Source of the DNA: Georgenia satyanarayanai
Lineage (GTDB): Bacteria; Actinomycetota; Actinomycetes; Actinomycetales; Actinomycetaceae
Reading direction: 5' to 3'
Assembly (NCBI RefSeq): GCF_023715365.1
Contig: NZ_JAMBNZ010000005.1
Location: 240,176-304,175, forward strand
DNA length: 64,000 bases
The stretch's first letter is position 1; each line of letters begins with the position of its first letter. Position numbers and translations under genes: made by a program. This document shows, one piece after another, positions 16,069 through 24,160 of this stretch. The notes under the pieces are model-generated. The model was not told the DNA's origin, ran no database searches, and saw nothing but the letters and a program-made list of their open reading frames with translations.

Positions 16069-16071
16069 GCC

Positions 16072-17238
16072 GTGCGCCTGCGCCACCCCGACGGCACCGT
16101 CGTCCACCTCGCCTACTGCAGCAACGTCCACCCCGCCGAGGACCTCGCCGGCATCCACGAGCAGCTGCGGCGCTTCGCCGGACCGGTGCGTGAGCGGCTC
16201 GGCGTCGAGCGCCTGGGCCTGGGGCTGTGGCTCCCGGCAGCGGCGGCCGGCCGCCTCGCCGCCGAGCACGGTGAGCTCGACGACCTGCGCCGCGTCCTGG
16301 ACGAGCAGGGCCTGGAGGTCGTCACCCTCAACGCCTTCCCCTACGGCGGCTTCCACGACCCCGTGGTCAAGCACCGCGTCTACCGCCCGGACTGGACCGA
16401 GCGCGCGCGGCTGGACTACACGCTGGCCGCCGCTCGCGTCCTCGCCGGGTTGCTGCCCGCCGACGCCGCCCGCGGGAGCATCAGCACCCTGCCCCTCGCG
16501 TGGTGGACACCGTGGTCCGACGAGGCGGCGCAGGCCGCCCGGGCCAACCTCGACGCGCTCGCGACCGGCCTGGCGCGGCTGCGCGAGGAGACCGGCCGGA
16601 CGGTCCGGGTCGGCTTCGAGCCCGAACCGGGCTGCGTCGTCGAGACGACGACCGACGCCGTGCGCGAGCTGGCCGGCATCGACACCGAGTACCTGGGCGT
16701 GTGCGTCGACACCGCCCACCTCGCCACCGCCTTCGAGGACGCCGACGAGGCGATGGGCCGGCTCACCGGTGCGGGGCTGCCCGTCGTCAAGGCGCAGCTG
16801 TCCGCCGCGCTCCACGTCGCCGACCCTGCTGCGGCCGTCGCGCAGGGACTGCTCGACGACTTCGTCGAGGACCGCTTCCTCCACCAGGTGCGTGAGCCCG
16901 TCGCGGCCGGGGTCGTCGGTCGCGACGACCTCCCGGACGCACTGGGCGGCTCGCCGCTTCCGGCGCAGGCCCCGTGGCGGGTGCACTTCCACCTGCCGCT
17001 GCACTCCGCCCCCCGCGCCCCGCTGGCCGCGACGACGACCGAGCTCAGCGCCTCGGCGCGGGCCCTCGTGGGCGGCGAGCGACCGCTGACCGACCACCTC
17101 GAGGTGGAGACCTACACGTGGTCGGTGCTACCCGCCGACCAGCGGCCGACCGACGACGACGGACTCGTCGCGGGGATCGCCGCCGAGCTGGACCACGCGC
17201 GCGCTGAGCTCCACGCGCTCGGACTGGAGGACGCATGA
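16072..17238 (+). CDS. eboE: Metabolite traffic protein EboE
   Basis: 388 aa, GTG 16072 only 3 nt after the EboB stop. A second xylose-isomerase-like TIM barrel in the operon, longer than the first and of the EboE type. Characteristic segments are HLAYCSNVHPAEDL at the N-terminus, LNAFPYGGFHDPVVKHRVY, VGFEPEPGCVVET and CVDTAHLATAFED. The C-terminal part WRVHFHLPLHSAPRAPLA and VETYTWSVLP is specific for EboE. In cyanobacteria the ebo genes are needed to get a scytonemin precursor into the periplasm, so a role in processing an exported metabolite is inferred. The stop overlaps the EboF start. Confidence 0.88.
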   Translation: MRLRHPDGTVVHLAYCSNVHPAEDLAGIHEQLRRFAGPVRERLGVERLGLGLWLPAAAAGRLAAEHGELDDLRRVLDEQGLEVVTLNAFPYGGFHDPVVKHRVYRPDWTERARLDYTLAAARVLAGLLPADAARGSISTLPLAWWTPWSDEAAQAARANLDALATGLARLREETGRTVRVGFEPEPGCVVETTTDAVRELAGIDTEYLGVCVDTAHLATAFEDADEAMGRLTGAGLPVVKAQLSAALHVADPAAAVAQGLLDDFVEDRFLHQVREPVAAGVVGRDDLPDALGGSPLPAQAPWRVHFHLPLHSAPRAPLAATTTELSASARALVGGERPLTDHLEVETYTWSVLPADQRPTDDDGLVAGIAAELDHARAELHALGLEDA

Positions 17239-18611
17239 CCGACAAGCTGCTCGTGCTCAACGTCGTCGCGCTCACACCGCGGCTCCTCGAGCACATGCCC
17301 CGCCTCAGGCGGGTGGCCCAGCAGGGCTACCGCGCCCGGCTGGACACCGTGCTGCCGGCGGTCACCTGCACCGCGCAGTCCACCTACCTCACCGGCCTGC
17401 CGCCCAGCGAGCACGGCATCGTCGCCAACGGATGGTTCTTCCGCGACCTCGGCGACATCCTCCTGTGGCGCCAGCACAGCGGCCTCGTCGAGGGCGAGCG
17501 GGTGTGGGAGACGATCCGCCGCCACCGCCCGGACTACCGCGTCGCCAACGTGTGCTGGTGGTACGCCATGGGCGCCGACGTCGACACGACGGTCACCCCG
17601 CGCCCGGAGTACCACGCCGACGGGCGCAAGGAGCCGGACTGCTGGACGTGGCCGCCGTCCCTCCACGACCAGCTCGTCGCCGAGCTCGGTCCCTTCCCGC
17701 TGTTCACCTTCTGGGGCCCGGGCGCCAACATCGAGTCCTCGAAGTGGATCATCGGCGCCACCCGCCGGGTCCTGCCGGACCACGACCTCACGCTCTCCTA
17801 CATCCCCCACCTCGACTACGACCTCCAGCGCTTCGGCTCCTCCGGGCCCGAGGCCGTGCGCGCCGCCAAGGAGGTCGACGAGGCGCTCGCCCCGCTCCTG
17901 GACGACGCCGAGCGGATGGGCGTGACCGTCGTCGTGCTCAGCGAGTACGGGATCACCGACGTCGACCGGCCCGTCGACGTCAACCGGGCGCTGCGCCGCG
18001 CCGGGCTGCTCCACGTCCACACGAACTCCACCGGCGAGATCCTCGACCCGTGGACGTCCAAGGCCTTCGCCGTCGCCGACCACCAGGTCGCCCACGTCTA
18101 CGTCCGCGACCCCGACGACGTCCCCGCCGTCCGCGACCTCCTGGCCGGGCTGCCCGGCGTCGAGCAGGTGCTGGACGAGGAGGGTAAGAAGGCCGCGGGC
18201 CTGGACCACCCGCGCTCCGGCGAGCTCGTGCTCGTCGCCGAGCCCGGCGCGTGGTTCACCTACTACTACTGGCTCGACGACAAGAAGGCACCCGACTTCG
18301 CCAAGCTCGTGGAGATCCACAAGAAGCCTGGGTACGACCCGGTCGAGCTGTTCATGGATCCCAAGGACAAGTGGGTCAAGCTGCGCGCCGGCAAGGCGCT
18401 GCTGCGCAAGAAGCTCGGCATGCGCTACATGATGGAGGTCGTCCCGCTGGACCCGGCGCCGCTGCGCGGCAGCCACGGCCGGCTGCCCGAGACCCCGGAC
18501 GAGGGACCGGTGCTCCTGTGCTCCGATCCGTCCGCGGCGACGGACCACGTCCGGGCGACCGAGGTCCGCGACCTCCTCCTCCGGCTCGCGGGAGTCCCGG
18601 TCCCCGCCTGA
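17235..18611 (+). CDS. eboF: Nucleotide pyrophosphatase/phosphodiesterase-like EboF
   Basis: 458 aa, ATG 17235 overlapping the EboE stop by 4 nt. Alkaline-phosphatase superfamily. The nucleophile region reads LPAVTCTAQSTYLTG followed by PPSEHGIVANGW, and a later metal-binding segment is SEYGITDVDRPVDVN; DHQVAHVYVRD and SGELVLVAEPGAWFTYYYW are typical of the NPP branch. No signal peptide is visible. It is the last gene of the operon and would cleave a phosphodiester or pyrophosphate, perhaps releasing the finished metabolite from a phosphorylated or nucleotide carrier. Confidence 0.87.
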   Translation: MTDKLLVLNVVALTPRLLEHMPRLRRVAQQGYRARLDTVLPAVTCTAQSTYLTGLPPSEHGIVANGWFFRDLGDILLWRQHSGLVEGERVWETIRRHRPDYRVANVCWWYAMGADVDTTVTPRPEYHADGRKEPDCWTWPPSLHDQLVAELGPFPLFTFWGPGANIESSKWIIGATRRVLPDHDLTLSYIPHLDYDLQRFGSSGPEAVRAAKEVDEALAPLLDDAERMGVTVVVLSEYGITDVDRPVDVNRALRRAGLLHVHTNSTGEILDPWTSKAFAVADHQVAHVYVRDPDDVPAVRDLLAGLPGVEQVLDEEGKKAAGLDHPRSGELVLVAEPGAWFTYYYWLDDKKAPDFAKLVEIHKKPGYDPVELFMDPKDKWVKLRAGKALLRKKLGMRYMMEVVPLDPAPLRGSHGRLPETPDEGPVLLCSDPSAATDHVRATEVRDLLLRLAGVPVPA

Positions 18612-18636
18612 CCCACGCTCCCGCCCCCACATCCCT

Positions 18637-18742
18637 CGCCGACAGCTGACTTCCTACTCCAAGCCCACCCCGCCGACCGCTCGGTTGTTACCGCGTGTCA
18701 CCGACAGGCGACAGCTGACCGGTAAGAACTCAGCTGTCGGCG
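18637..18742. repeat. Extragenic inverted-repeat element between convergent genes
   Basis: Thirteen-base arms CGCCGACAGCTGA (18637-18649) and TCAGCTGTCGGCG (18730-18742) enclose about 80 bp that includes a further GCGACAGCTGACC copy and GTTACCGC. It lies between the ebo operon and manA, which converge, and resembles the elements at 34494-34581 and 23768-23833. A REP-like or terminator role is inferred. Confidence 0.6.
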
Positions 18743-18790
18743 GGGGTGGGTGGTGAGGCGGGGAGGCGGGGGGAGGCGAGGTGTGGGCGG

Positions 18791-19990
18791 TTACGGGACG
18801 TCGGCCTGGACCAGGGTGCCGCTGCCGTGAACGGTGAGCGGGCCGTCGTCCGCGCGCACGAACGCGGCCTGCCCGCGGCGCAGTCGCAGGGCGTCGGTGG
18901 CAGCAGCGACCTCCACCTCACCGTCCAGGCACACGAGCATCCGGGGGCCGCGGCCGGGCAGGGGGCGCGCACCGTCGGCGCAGTCGCCGTCGGCGAGGGT
19001 GGTGACGGACAGCTCGAAGTCGTCCACCGGCGCGTAGAACACTCGGGTGGCGCCGTGGAAGAGCTCGGGTGCCACGCGGATCGGCGGGGCGGCGACGTAG
19101 TCAACGCAGTCGAGGACCTCCCCGACGTTCACGTGCTTGCTCGTCAGGCCGGCGCGCAGGACGTTGTCCGAGGAGGCCATGACCTCGACCCCGAGGCCGG
19201 ACAGGTAGGCGTGCACGCCTCCGGCGGGGACGAACAGGGAGTCCCCGGGCTGCAGCGTCACGGGGTTGAGCAGCAGCGAGGCGACGACGCCGGGGTCGTG
19301 CGGATGGTCCTCGGCGAGCCGTCCGACGATTGCGTCCGCACGCGGCGAGGGCGAGCCGTCCGCCACCCGCTGCCGGCACGCGGCGACGACGTCGGTCACC
19401 TCGCGCGCCGAGGGGCGGGTCGCGGGGTCGAGCAGGGAGGTGAAGGCCGTACGCATCCCACCGGGGGTGGGGTCGGCGACCAGGGCGGCGTGGAGGGCCC
19501 GGGTGAGCGGCGCGTCAAGGTCCGCGAGGAGCTCGGCAGCGCGGCGTGGAGCGCGGAAGCCGGACACGGCCTCGAAGGTGGTGAGCGCGAATACGAGCTC
19601 GGGCTTGTGGTTGGCGTCGCGGTAGTTGCGCCACGGCGCGTGCAGCGGCACCCCCGCTCGGTTCTCGGCGGCGAAGCGGGCACGGGCCCGCTCGAGGTCG
19701 GGGTGCACCTGCAGGGACAGCGGCCGGCGCGGGGCGATGAGCTTGAGGAGGTAGGGCAGCTGGACGCCGAAGCGGGCCAGGACGTCGCGGCCCAGTGTGC
19801 CGGCCGGGTCTGCCTCGATGAGCCCGAGGACGTCACCGGCGCCGTCCTCCGCGCGTGCCGGGCCGCTGGGGTGCGCCCCGAACCACAGCTCGGCGAGCGG
19901 CGTCCCGTCCGGCTCGGTGCCCATGAGCCGGTGGATCGCCGACGGCGAGCCCCACGAGTAGTCCCGCGGGACGCCGAGCACTCGCCGCAT
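18791..19990 (-). CDS. manA: Mannose-6-phosphate isomerase, class I
   Basis: 399 aa. ATG 19990 is preferred because AGAGG sits 5 nt upstream; GTG 19996 is possible. It interconverts fructose 6-phosphate and mannose 6-phosphate, feeding GDP-mannose and mannosylated envelope polymers. Cupin family with the expected signatures: YSWGSPSAIHRL at the N-terminus, ELWFGAHPSGPA, PLSLQVHPD, NHKPELVFALT and GVHAYLSGLGVEVMASSDN. Length is normal. It begins the envelope-sugar region and is convergent with the ebo operon. Confidence 0.92.
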   Translation of the reverse strand: MRRVLGVPRDYSWGSPSAIHRLMGTEPDGTPLAELWFGAHPSGPARAEDGAGDVLGLIEADPAGTLGRDVLARFGVQLPYLLKLIAPRRPLSLQVHPDLERARARFAAENRAGVPLHAPWRNYRDANHKPELVFALTTFEAVSGFRAPRRAAELLADLDAPLTRALHAALVADPTPGGMRTAFTSLLDPATRPSAREVTDVVAACRQRVADGSPSPRADAIVGRLAEDHPHDPGVVASLLLNPVTLQPGDSLFVPAGGVHAYLSGLGVEVMASSDNVLRAGLTSKHVNVGEVLDCVDYVAAPPIRVAPELFHGATRVFYAPVDDFELSVTTLADGDCADGARPLPGRGPRMLVCLDGEVEVAAATDALRLRRGQAAFVRADDGPLTVHGSGTLVQADVP

Positions 19991-20216
19991 CTCCACCTCT
20001 CACCGCGGCAGGCGGGCGCCTGCCGGCCCGCCTACCGTATCGGTCGGCTCGGTGGGCACGCCGCACCCGCGCGCCGGGAGGCACGATCGCGGGCCGGACT
20101 GAGGAACGGCTGCCCGCCAGACGCTCGACGCCCTGCTCGTGTCCGCCTGCGCCCGTTCCCGCGAAAAAGCGGGGAAGCGGGGTTGTGAGTGCCCGGATCG
20201 TCGCCCGTCAGGGCCG

Positions 20217-21077
20217 TCAGGCCAGGACCTGCGGGGCGGCGACGGTCCACCGCTCCGCCCAGCTGCCGATGGGCTCCACCCCGGCCGCGAGGAGAGCGTC
20301 GTGGCCGAGCACCGAGTACGCGGGCCGCGGTGCCGGCCGCTGGAACGCCTCGGACGTCGTCGGAGCCACCATGGCGGGGTCCTTGCCCAGCGAGCGCACG
20401 ATCTCCTGGGTGAACCCATGCCATGACACCGCACCGCTGGCGGTGCCGTGGTAAGTGCCGGGCACGGCATCGGCCTCGACGAGCCGCAGGATGAGGTCGG
20501 CGAGGTCGGCCGTCCAGGTCGGCTGGCCCATCTGGTCGGCCACCACAGTGAGCTCGTCGCGTTCGGCTGCGAGGCGAGCCATCGTCTTCGGGAAGCACTG
20601 GCCGTGGGCGCCGTAGAGCCACGCCGTACGCACGACGAGGTGGTCCGGGGCCTCGGCGCGAACCGCCCACTCCCCCGCTGCCTTCGTCCGGCCGTAGGCG
20701 GATCGCGGCGCCACCGGGGCCGACTCCGGGTAGGGCCGCTCCCCGTCCCCCGCAAAGACGTAGTCGGTCGAGACCTGCACCATCCGTGCCCCTGCGAGCC
20801 GGGCAGCACGCGCGAGGAGCTGCGGGGCGACGGCATTGAGGGCAAAGGCCTCGGACTCACGCGTCTCGGCGTCGTCGACGGCAGTCCACGCCGCACAGTT
20901 GACGACGACGTCGACGTCTCGTACCAGCTGGGCCACGTGTGAGGGGTCGGTGACGTCCAACGTCGAGCGGTCATACGACCGGAGGTCTGCGCCACGCCGT
21001 CGTAGCTGCTCGCACAGGTCGCTGCCGAGCATTCCTCCGGCTCCCGTGACCAGCCAGCGTGCATCCGTGATCATCAC
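20217..21077 (-). CDS. rmlD: dTDP-4-dehydrorhamnose reductase
   Basis: 286 aa from GTG 21077, which lies 7 nt after TACGCT and so fits a leaderless transcript; ATG 21074 is the alternative. It is the NADPH-dependent last step of dTDP-L-rhamnose synthesis. SDR fold: WLVTGAGGMLGSDL for the cofactor, STDYVFAG, and the catalytic YGRTKAAGEW (YxxxK). The usual partners rmlA, rmlB and rmlC are not intact here; only a broken rmlB is seen at 22580-22797. They must be elsewhere in the genome if the pathway works. Confidence 0.92.
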   Translation of the reverse strand: MMITDARWLVTGAGGMLGSDLCEQLRRRGADLRSYDRSTLDVTDPSHVAQLVRDVDVVVNCAAWTAVDDAETRESEAFALNAVAPQLLARAARLAGARMVQVSTDYVFAGDGERPYPESAPVAPRSAYGRTKAAGEWAVRAEAPDHLVVRTAWLYGAHGQCFPKTMARLAAERDELTVVADQMGQPTWTADLADLILRLVEADAVPGTYHGTASGAVSWHGFTQEIVRSLGKDPAMVAPTTSEAFQRPAPRPAYSVLGHDALLAAGVEPIGSWAERWTVAAPQVLA

Positions 21078-21084
21078 GCCCTCC

Positions 21085-21090
21085 AGCGTA
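21085..21090 (-). promoter_or_regulatory. Leaderless -10 box of rmlD
   Basis: TACGCT on the minus strand, then 7 nt, then GTG 21077. No clear -35. Confidence 0.55.
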
Positions 21091-21216
21091 GTGTCCTTCG
21101 GTGAGAGGAGTCACCGCTCTCGGTCCTGCGGCCGGCACGTCGGTGAGGTGTGCTGATCCTCCCGGCGTGAGGAGTCGCTGCGGCGGAGGTCTCACCTCAA
21201 CGCGCATCTCCATGAC

Positions 21217-21222
21217 TAGGGT
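21217..21222 (+). promoter_or_regulatory. Leaderless -10 box of ugd
   Basis: TAGGGT followed by six bases and ATG 21229. No Shine-Dalgarno is present, which fits leaderless initiation. Confidence 0.55.
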
Positions 21223-21228
21223 GTCCCC

Positions 21229-22557
21229 ATGCAGATTTCGGTGATCGGTTGTGGGTACCTCGGTGCGGTGCACGCGGCGTCGATGGCGGAGCTGGGCCAT
21301 GACGTCGTCGGGATCGACGTGGACGAGGACAAGGTGGCACTGCTCAACGCGGGCGAGGCGCCCTTTCACGAGCCCGGGTTCACCGAACTCCTGGAGCGCA
21401 ACGTGAAGGCGGGGCGGCTGCGCTTCTCCACCGACTTCGCCGCCGTGGCCGGCGCCCGAGTCCACTTCATCGGGGTGGGCACCCCCCAGCAGGCCGGGTC
21501 CTACGCCGCGGACATGTCCCAGGTCAACGGCGCCGTGGCCAACCTGCTGCCCCACCTGGCCCCCACCGGCGACGGCCCGGTGCTCGTGGTGGGCAAGTCC
21601 ACCGTGCCGGTGGGCACCGCCGCCCAGATCGCCGACCAGGTGACCGCCGCCGGTGGCGTCCTGGTGTGGAACCCGGAGTTCCTCCGCGAGGGCTTCGCGG
21701 TGCAGGACACCATCTCCCCCGACCGCATGGTCTACGGCCTGCCGACCGACTCCGAGGCCGCCCGGGTGGGCCAGGAGGTCCTGGACGAGGTCTACGACAA
21801 CCTCATCAACACCCAGGGCATCCCCCGCCTGCTCACCGACTACGCCACCGCCGAGCTCGTCAAGGTCGCCGCGAACTCCTTCCTGGCCACCAAGATCTCC
21901 TTCATCAACGCCATGGCCGAGCTGTGCGAGGCCACCGGCGCCGACGTCACCCAGCTCGCCGCCGCCATCGGCCACGACGACCGCATCGGCCACAAGTTCC
22001 TGCGCGCCGGCGTCGGCTTCGGCGGCGGCTGCCTGCCCAAGGACATCCGCGCCTTCATGGCCCGCGCCGAGGAGCTCGGCGTGGACGAGGCCCTGGGTTT
22101 CCTGCGCGAGGTCGACTCCATCAACGACCGCCGCCGCGACCACGTCATCACCCTGGCCACCGACCTCCTCGACGGAGCCGTGGCCGGGAAGAAGGTCGCC
22201 GTCCTGGGCGCCTCCTTCAAGCCCGACACCGACGACATGCGCAACTCCCCGGCCCTGGACATCGCCCACCGCCTGTCCCAGGCCGGCGCCCACGTCGCCG
22301 TCACCGACCCCCAGGCCGGCCCCATCCTCGCCACCCAGGACAACCACGGCCTCAGCGTCGCCGACACCCCCGAGGACGCCATCACCGGCGCCGACGTCGT
22401 CCTGCTCCTCACCGAGTGGCGCCAGTTCCGCGACCTGGACCCCGCCGCCGTCAAGGACCTCGCGCGCCGGCCGGCCATCATCGACGGCCGCAACGTCCTG
22501 GACCCCGCCCAGTGGCGCGCCGCCGGCTGGACCTACCACGGCATGGGCCGTCCCTGA
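21229..22557 (+). CDS. ugd: UDP-glucose 6-dehydrogenase
   Basis: 442 aa. Oxidises UDP-glucose to UDP-glucuronate with two NAD, supplying acidic sugars for envelope polysaccharide. N-terminal Rossmann motif VIGCGYLGAVHAASMAELGH, the catalytic cysteine C267 in GFGGGCLPKDI, and the C-terminal nucleotide domain with LGASFKPDTDDMRNSPALDI. Length is normal for the family. A ribosome-binding site and the ruins of an rmlB-like gene follow directly, so it once led a longer operon. UDP-GlcNAc dehydrogenase activity is less likely from the N-terminus. Confidence 0.92.
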   Translation: MQISVIGCGYLGAVHAASMAELGHDVVGIDVDEDKVALLNAGEAPFHEPGFTELLERNVKAGRLRFSTDFAAVAGARVHFIGVGTPQQAGSYAADMSQVNGAVANLLPHLAPTGDGPVLVVGKSTVPVGTAAQIADQVTAAGGVLVWNPEFLREGFAVQDTISPDRMVYGLPTDSEAARVGQEVLDEVYDNLINTQGIPRLLTDYATAELVKVAANSFLATKISFINAMAELCEATGADVTQLAAAIGHDDRIGHKFLRAGVGFGGGCLPKDIRAFMARAEELGVDEALGFLREVDSINDRRRDHVITLATDLLDGAVAGKKVAVLGASFKPDTDDMRNSPALDIAHRLSQAGAHVAVTDPQAGPILATQDNHGLSVADTPEDAITGADVVLLLTEWRQFRDLDPAAVKDLARRPAIIDGRNVLDPAQWRAAGWTYHGMGRP

Positions 22558-22579
22558 CCGACCGTCCGTGCGACCGACC

Positions 22580-22797
22580 AAGGAGTAGGCCCGGGCGCGC
22601 GCTCGTGACCGGTGGGACCGGTTCACCGGTGCCAACCTCGTCCGCCAGACCCTGACCGAGCGTCCGGGCGTCCAGGTCACCGCCCTCGACACGCTCACCA
22701 CGCGGGCAGCCGCGAGTTTCCGGCCGGCCTGGACGTCGAGCGCGCACCACATCTGCACCGACGAGGTGTACGGGGACCTCGAGCTCGACGACCGGCC
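22580..22797 (+). pseudogene. rmlB: dTDP-glucose 4,6-dehydratase remnant
   Basis: After AAGGAG (22580-22585) the reading RALVTGGTG appears. One base must be skipped near 22620 to continue as FTGANLVRQTLTERPGVQV, which is the start of RmlB. About 20 residues of scrambled sequence follow, then the RmlB motif HHICTDEVYGDLELDD in a frame of its own. Roughly 65 codons between these two segments of a normal RmlB are missing, and the catalytic YxxxK and C-terminus are absent. The gene is dead. It sits directly behind ugd. Confidence 0.75.
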
Positions 22798-22879
22798 ACG
22801 TTGGCCTCCGGACAGTGGCCGCCCGCTCCCGCCGGCCTGTCGGCGGCTGCCAGGACTGTTGCAGTGCACGCCCCTCTGC

Positions 22880-22885
22880 CAGACT
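22880..22885 (+). promoter_or_regulatory. Possible leaderless -10 box of the mutM-like gene
   Basis: CAGACT, six bases, then GTG 22892; weaker than the other leaderless sites because the first base is C. Confidence 0.35.
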
Positions 22886-22891
22886 TTTCTG

Positions 22892-23761
22892 GTGCCCGAG
22901 CTTCCGGAGGTGCAGGCCCTGGCGCAGGTGCTCGCCACCCGCGCCACGGGCCGGACGGTGCGCGCCTTCCACGTCACCTCCTTCCCCGCCCTCAAGACCT
23001 ACGACCCGCCGCCGACGGCGCTCGTCGGGGCCACCGTCACCGGCGCCTCTCGGCACGGGAAGTGGCTCGGCCTCGCGACGACGACGCCCGACGGTGACCT
23101 CCACCTCGTCTTCCACCTCGCCAGGGCGGGGTGGGTGCGCTGGCACGAGACGGCGCCCACCGGGATGCCACGGGCGGGGAAGTCCGGGCTCGCGGCGCGC
23201 ATCGTCCTCGACGAGGGCGCCTTCGACCTCACCGAGGCGGGCACGAAGAAGAGCCTGGCCATCCACGTCGTCCGGGATCCCGCCACGGTCGAGCGGATCG
23301 CCACGCTCGGGGTCGAGCCGCTCTCGGCGGCCTTCACCCGCGAGCGTCTCGACGAGCTGCTCGACGGGAAGAACCAGCAGGTCAAGGGCCTGCTGCGGGA
23401 CCAGGGGGCCATCGCCGGCATCGGCAACGCCTACTCCGACGAGATCCTCCACGCCGCCCGGCTCAGCCCCTTCGCGCTGACGCGCACCCTCGACGCCGAC
23501 GCCCGCGACCACCTGTACGGCAGCATCGGCGGCGTGCTCGAGGCCGCGATCGCCGCGGCGGTAGGGCGGGAGGCGGCCGAGCTCAAGGACGTCAAGCGCT
23601 CGGGGATGGCCGTGCACGGACGCGCGGGCCAGCCCTGCCCGCGGTGCGGGGACACCGTGGCGGAGGTGTCCTTCGCCGACTCCTCGCTCCAGTACTGCCC
23701 CACCTGCCAGACCGGCGGCAAGCTCCTCGCCGACCGCCGCATGTCCAAGCTCCTCCGCTGA
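22892..23761 (+). CDS. mutM: Fpg/Nei-family DNA glycosylase
   Basis: 289 aa from GTG 22892, which gives the mature N-terminus PELPEV required for catalysis (the Pro nucleophile and following Glu). Family role: excision of oxidised bases and AP-site cleavage in base-excision repair. Helix-two-turn-helix region GKNQQVKGLLRDQGAIAGIGNAYSDEIL carries the conserved Lys, Asn and Gly residues. The C-terminal zinc finger is CPRCG and CPTCQ. The insert TKKSLAIHVV differs from classical MutM, so a Nei-like actinobacterial branch is possible. It is unrelated to the surrounding sugar genes. Confidence 0.9.
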   Translation: MPELPEVQALAQVLATRATGRTVRAFHVTSFPALKTYDPPPTALVGATVTGASRHGKWLGLATTTPDGDLHLVFHLARAGWVRWHETAPTGMPRAGKSGLAARIVLDEGAFDLTEAGTKKSLAIHVVRDPATVERIATLGVEPLSAAFTRERLDELLDGKNQQVKGLLRDQGAIAGIGNAYSDEILHAARLSPFALTRTLDADARDHLYGSIGGVLEAAIAAAVGREAAELKDVKRSGMAVHGRAGQPCPRCGDTVAEVSFADSSLQYCPTCQTGGKLLADRRMSKLLR

Positions 23762-23767
23762 CCGCAC

Positions 23768-23833
23768 CCCCTCGCTGACCGCCCCCCTTCGCCGACAGCA
23801 CCCCTCGCTGACCGCACCTCTTCGCCGACAGCC
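23768..23833. repeat. Two direct 33-bp repeats
   Basis: Two adjacent copies (23768-23800 and 23801-23833) begin CCCCTCGCTGACCGC and end TTCGCCGACAGC, differing at a few positions. They carry the same GCCGACAGC core as the element at 18637. Non-coding. Confidence 0.7.
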
Positions 23834-23855
23834 GGAATCCTCCGGCGGTCGAGGG

Positions 23856-24143
23856 ATCCGGCTCTCGGCGCGCGGGGATGGAGCGGAGAATCCGGCTCTC
23901 GGCGCGCGGGGATGGAGCGGAGAACCCGGCTCTCGGCACGCGGGGAAGGAGCGGAGAACCCGGCTCTCGGCACGCGGGGAAGGAGCGGAGAACCCGGCTC
24001 TCAGCACGCGGGGAAGGAGCGGAGAACCCGGCTCTCGGCACGCGGGGAAGGAGCGGAGAATCCGGCTCTCGGCACGCGGGGAAGGAGCGGAGAACCCGGC
24101 TCTCGGCACGCGGGGATGGAGCGAGGAATTCGGCTCTCCGCGG
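23856..24143. repeat. 34-bp tandem repeat array, eight copies plus a partial
   Basis: Units begin at 23856, 23890, 23924, 23958, 23992, 24026, 24060 and 24094, with a partial at 24128. Each starts ATCCGGCTCTC or ACCCGGCTCTC and ends with GGAGCGGAGA. Copies differ by one or two bases. The period is not a multiple of three, and repeats this regular keep several frames open without coding. With the preceding 33-bp repeats it fills the otherwise gene-free 23762-24160. Confidence 0.9.
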
Positions 24144-24160
24144 GGGTAGAGGACCCACCG

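Noticed and set aside
20158..20173. CCCGC-GAAAAA-GCGGG hairpin after rmlD
   Set aside because: Only a 5-bp stem about 45 nt past the stop; too weak to call a terminator.
23856..24143. CRISPR-like array
   Set aside because: Units are contiguous with no unique spacers, so it is a tandem repeat and not a CRISPR array.
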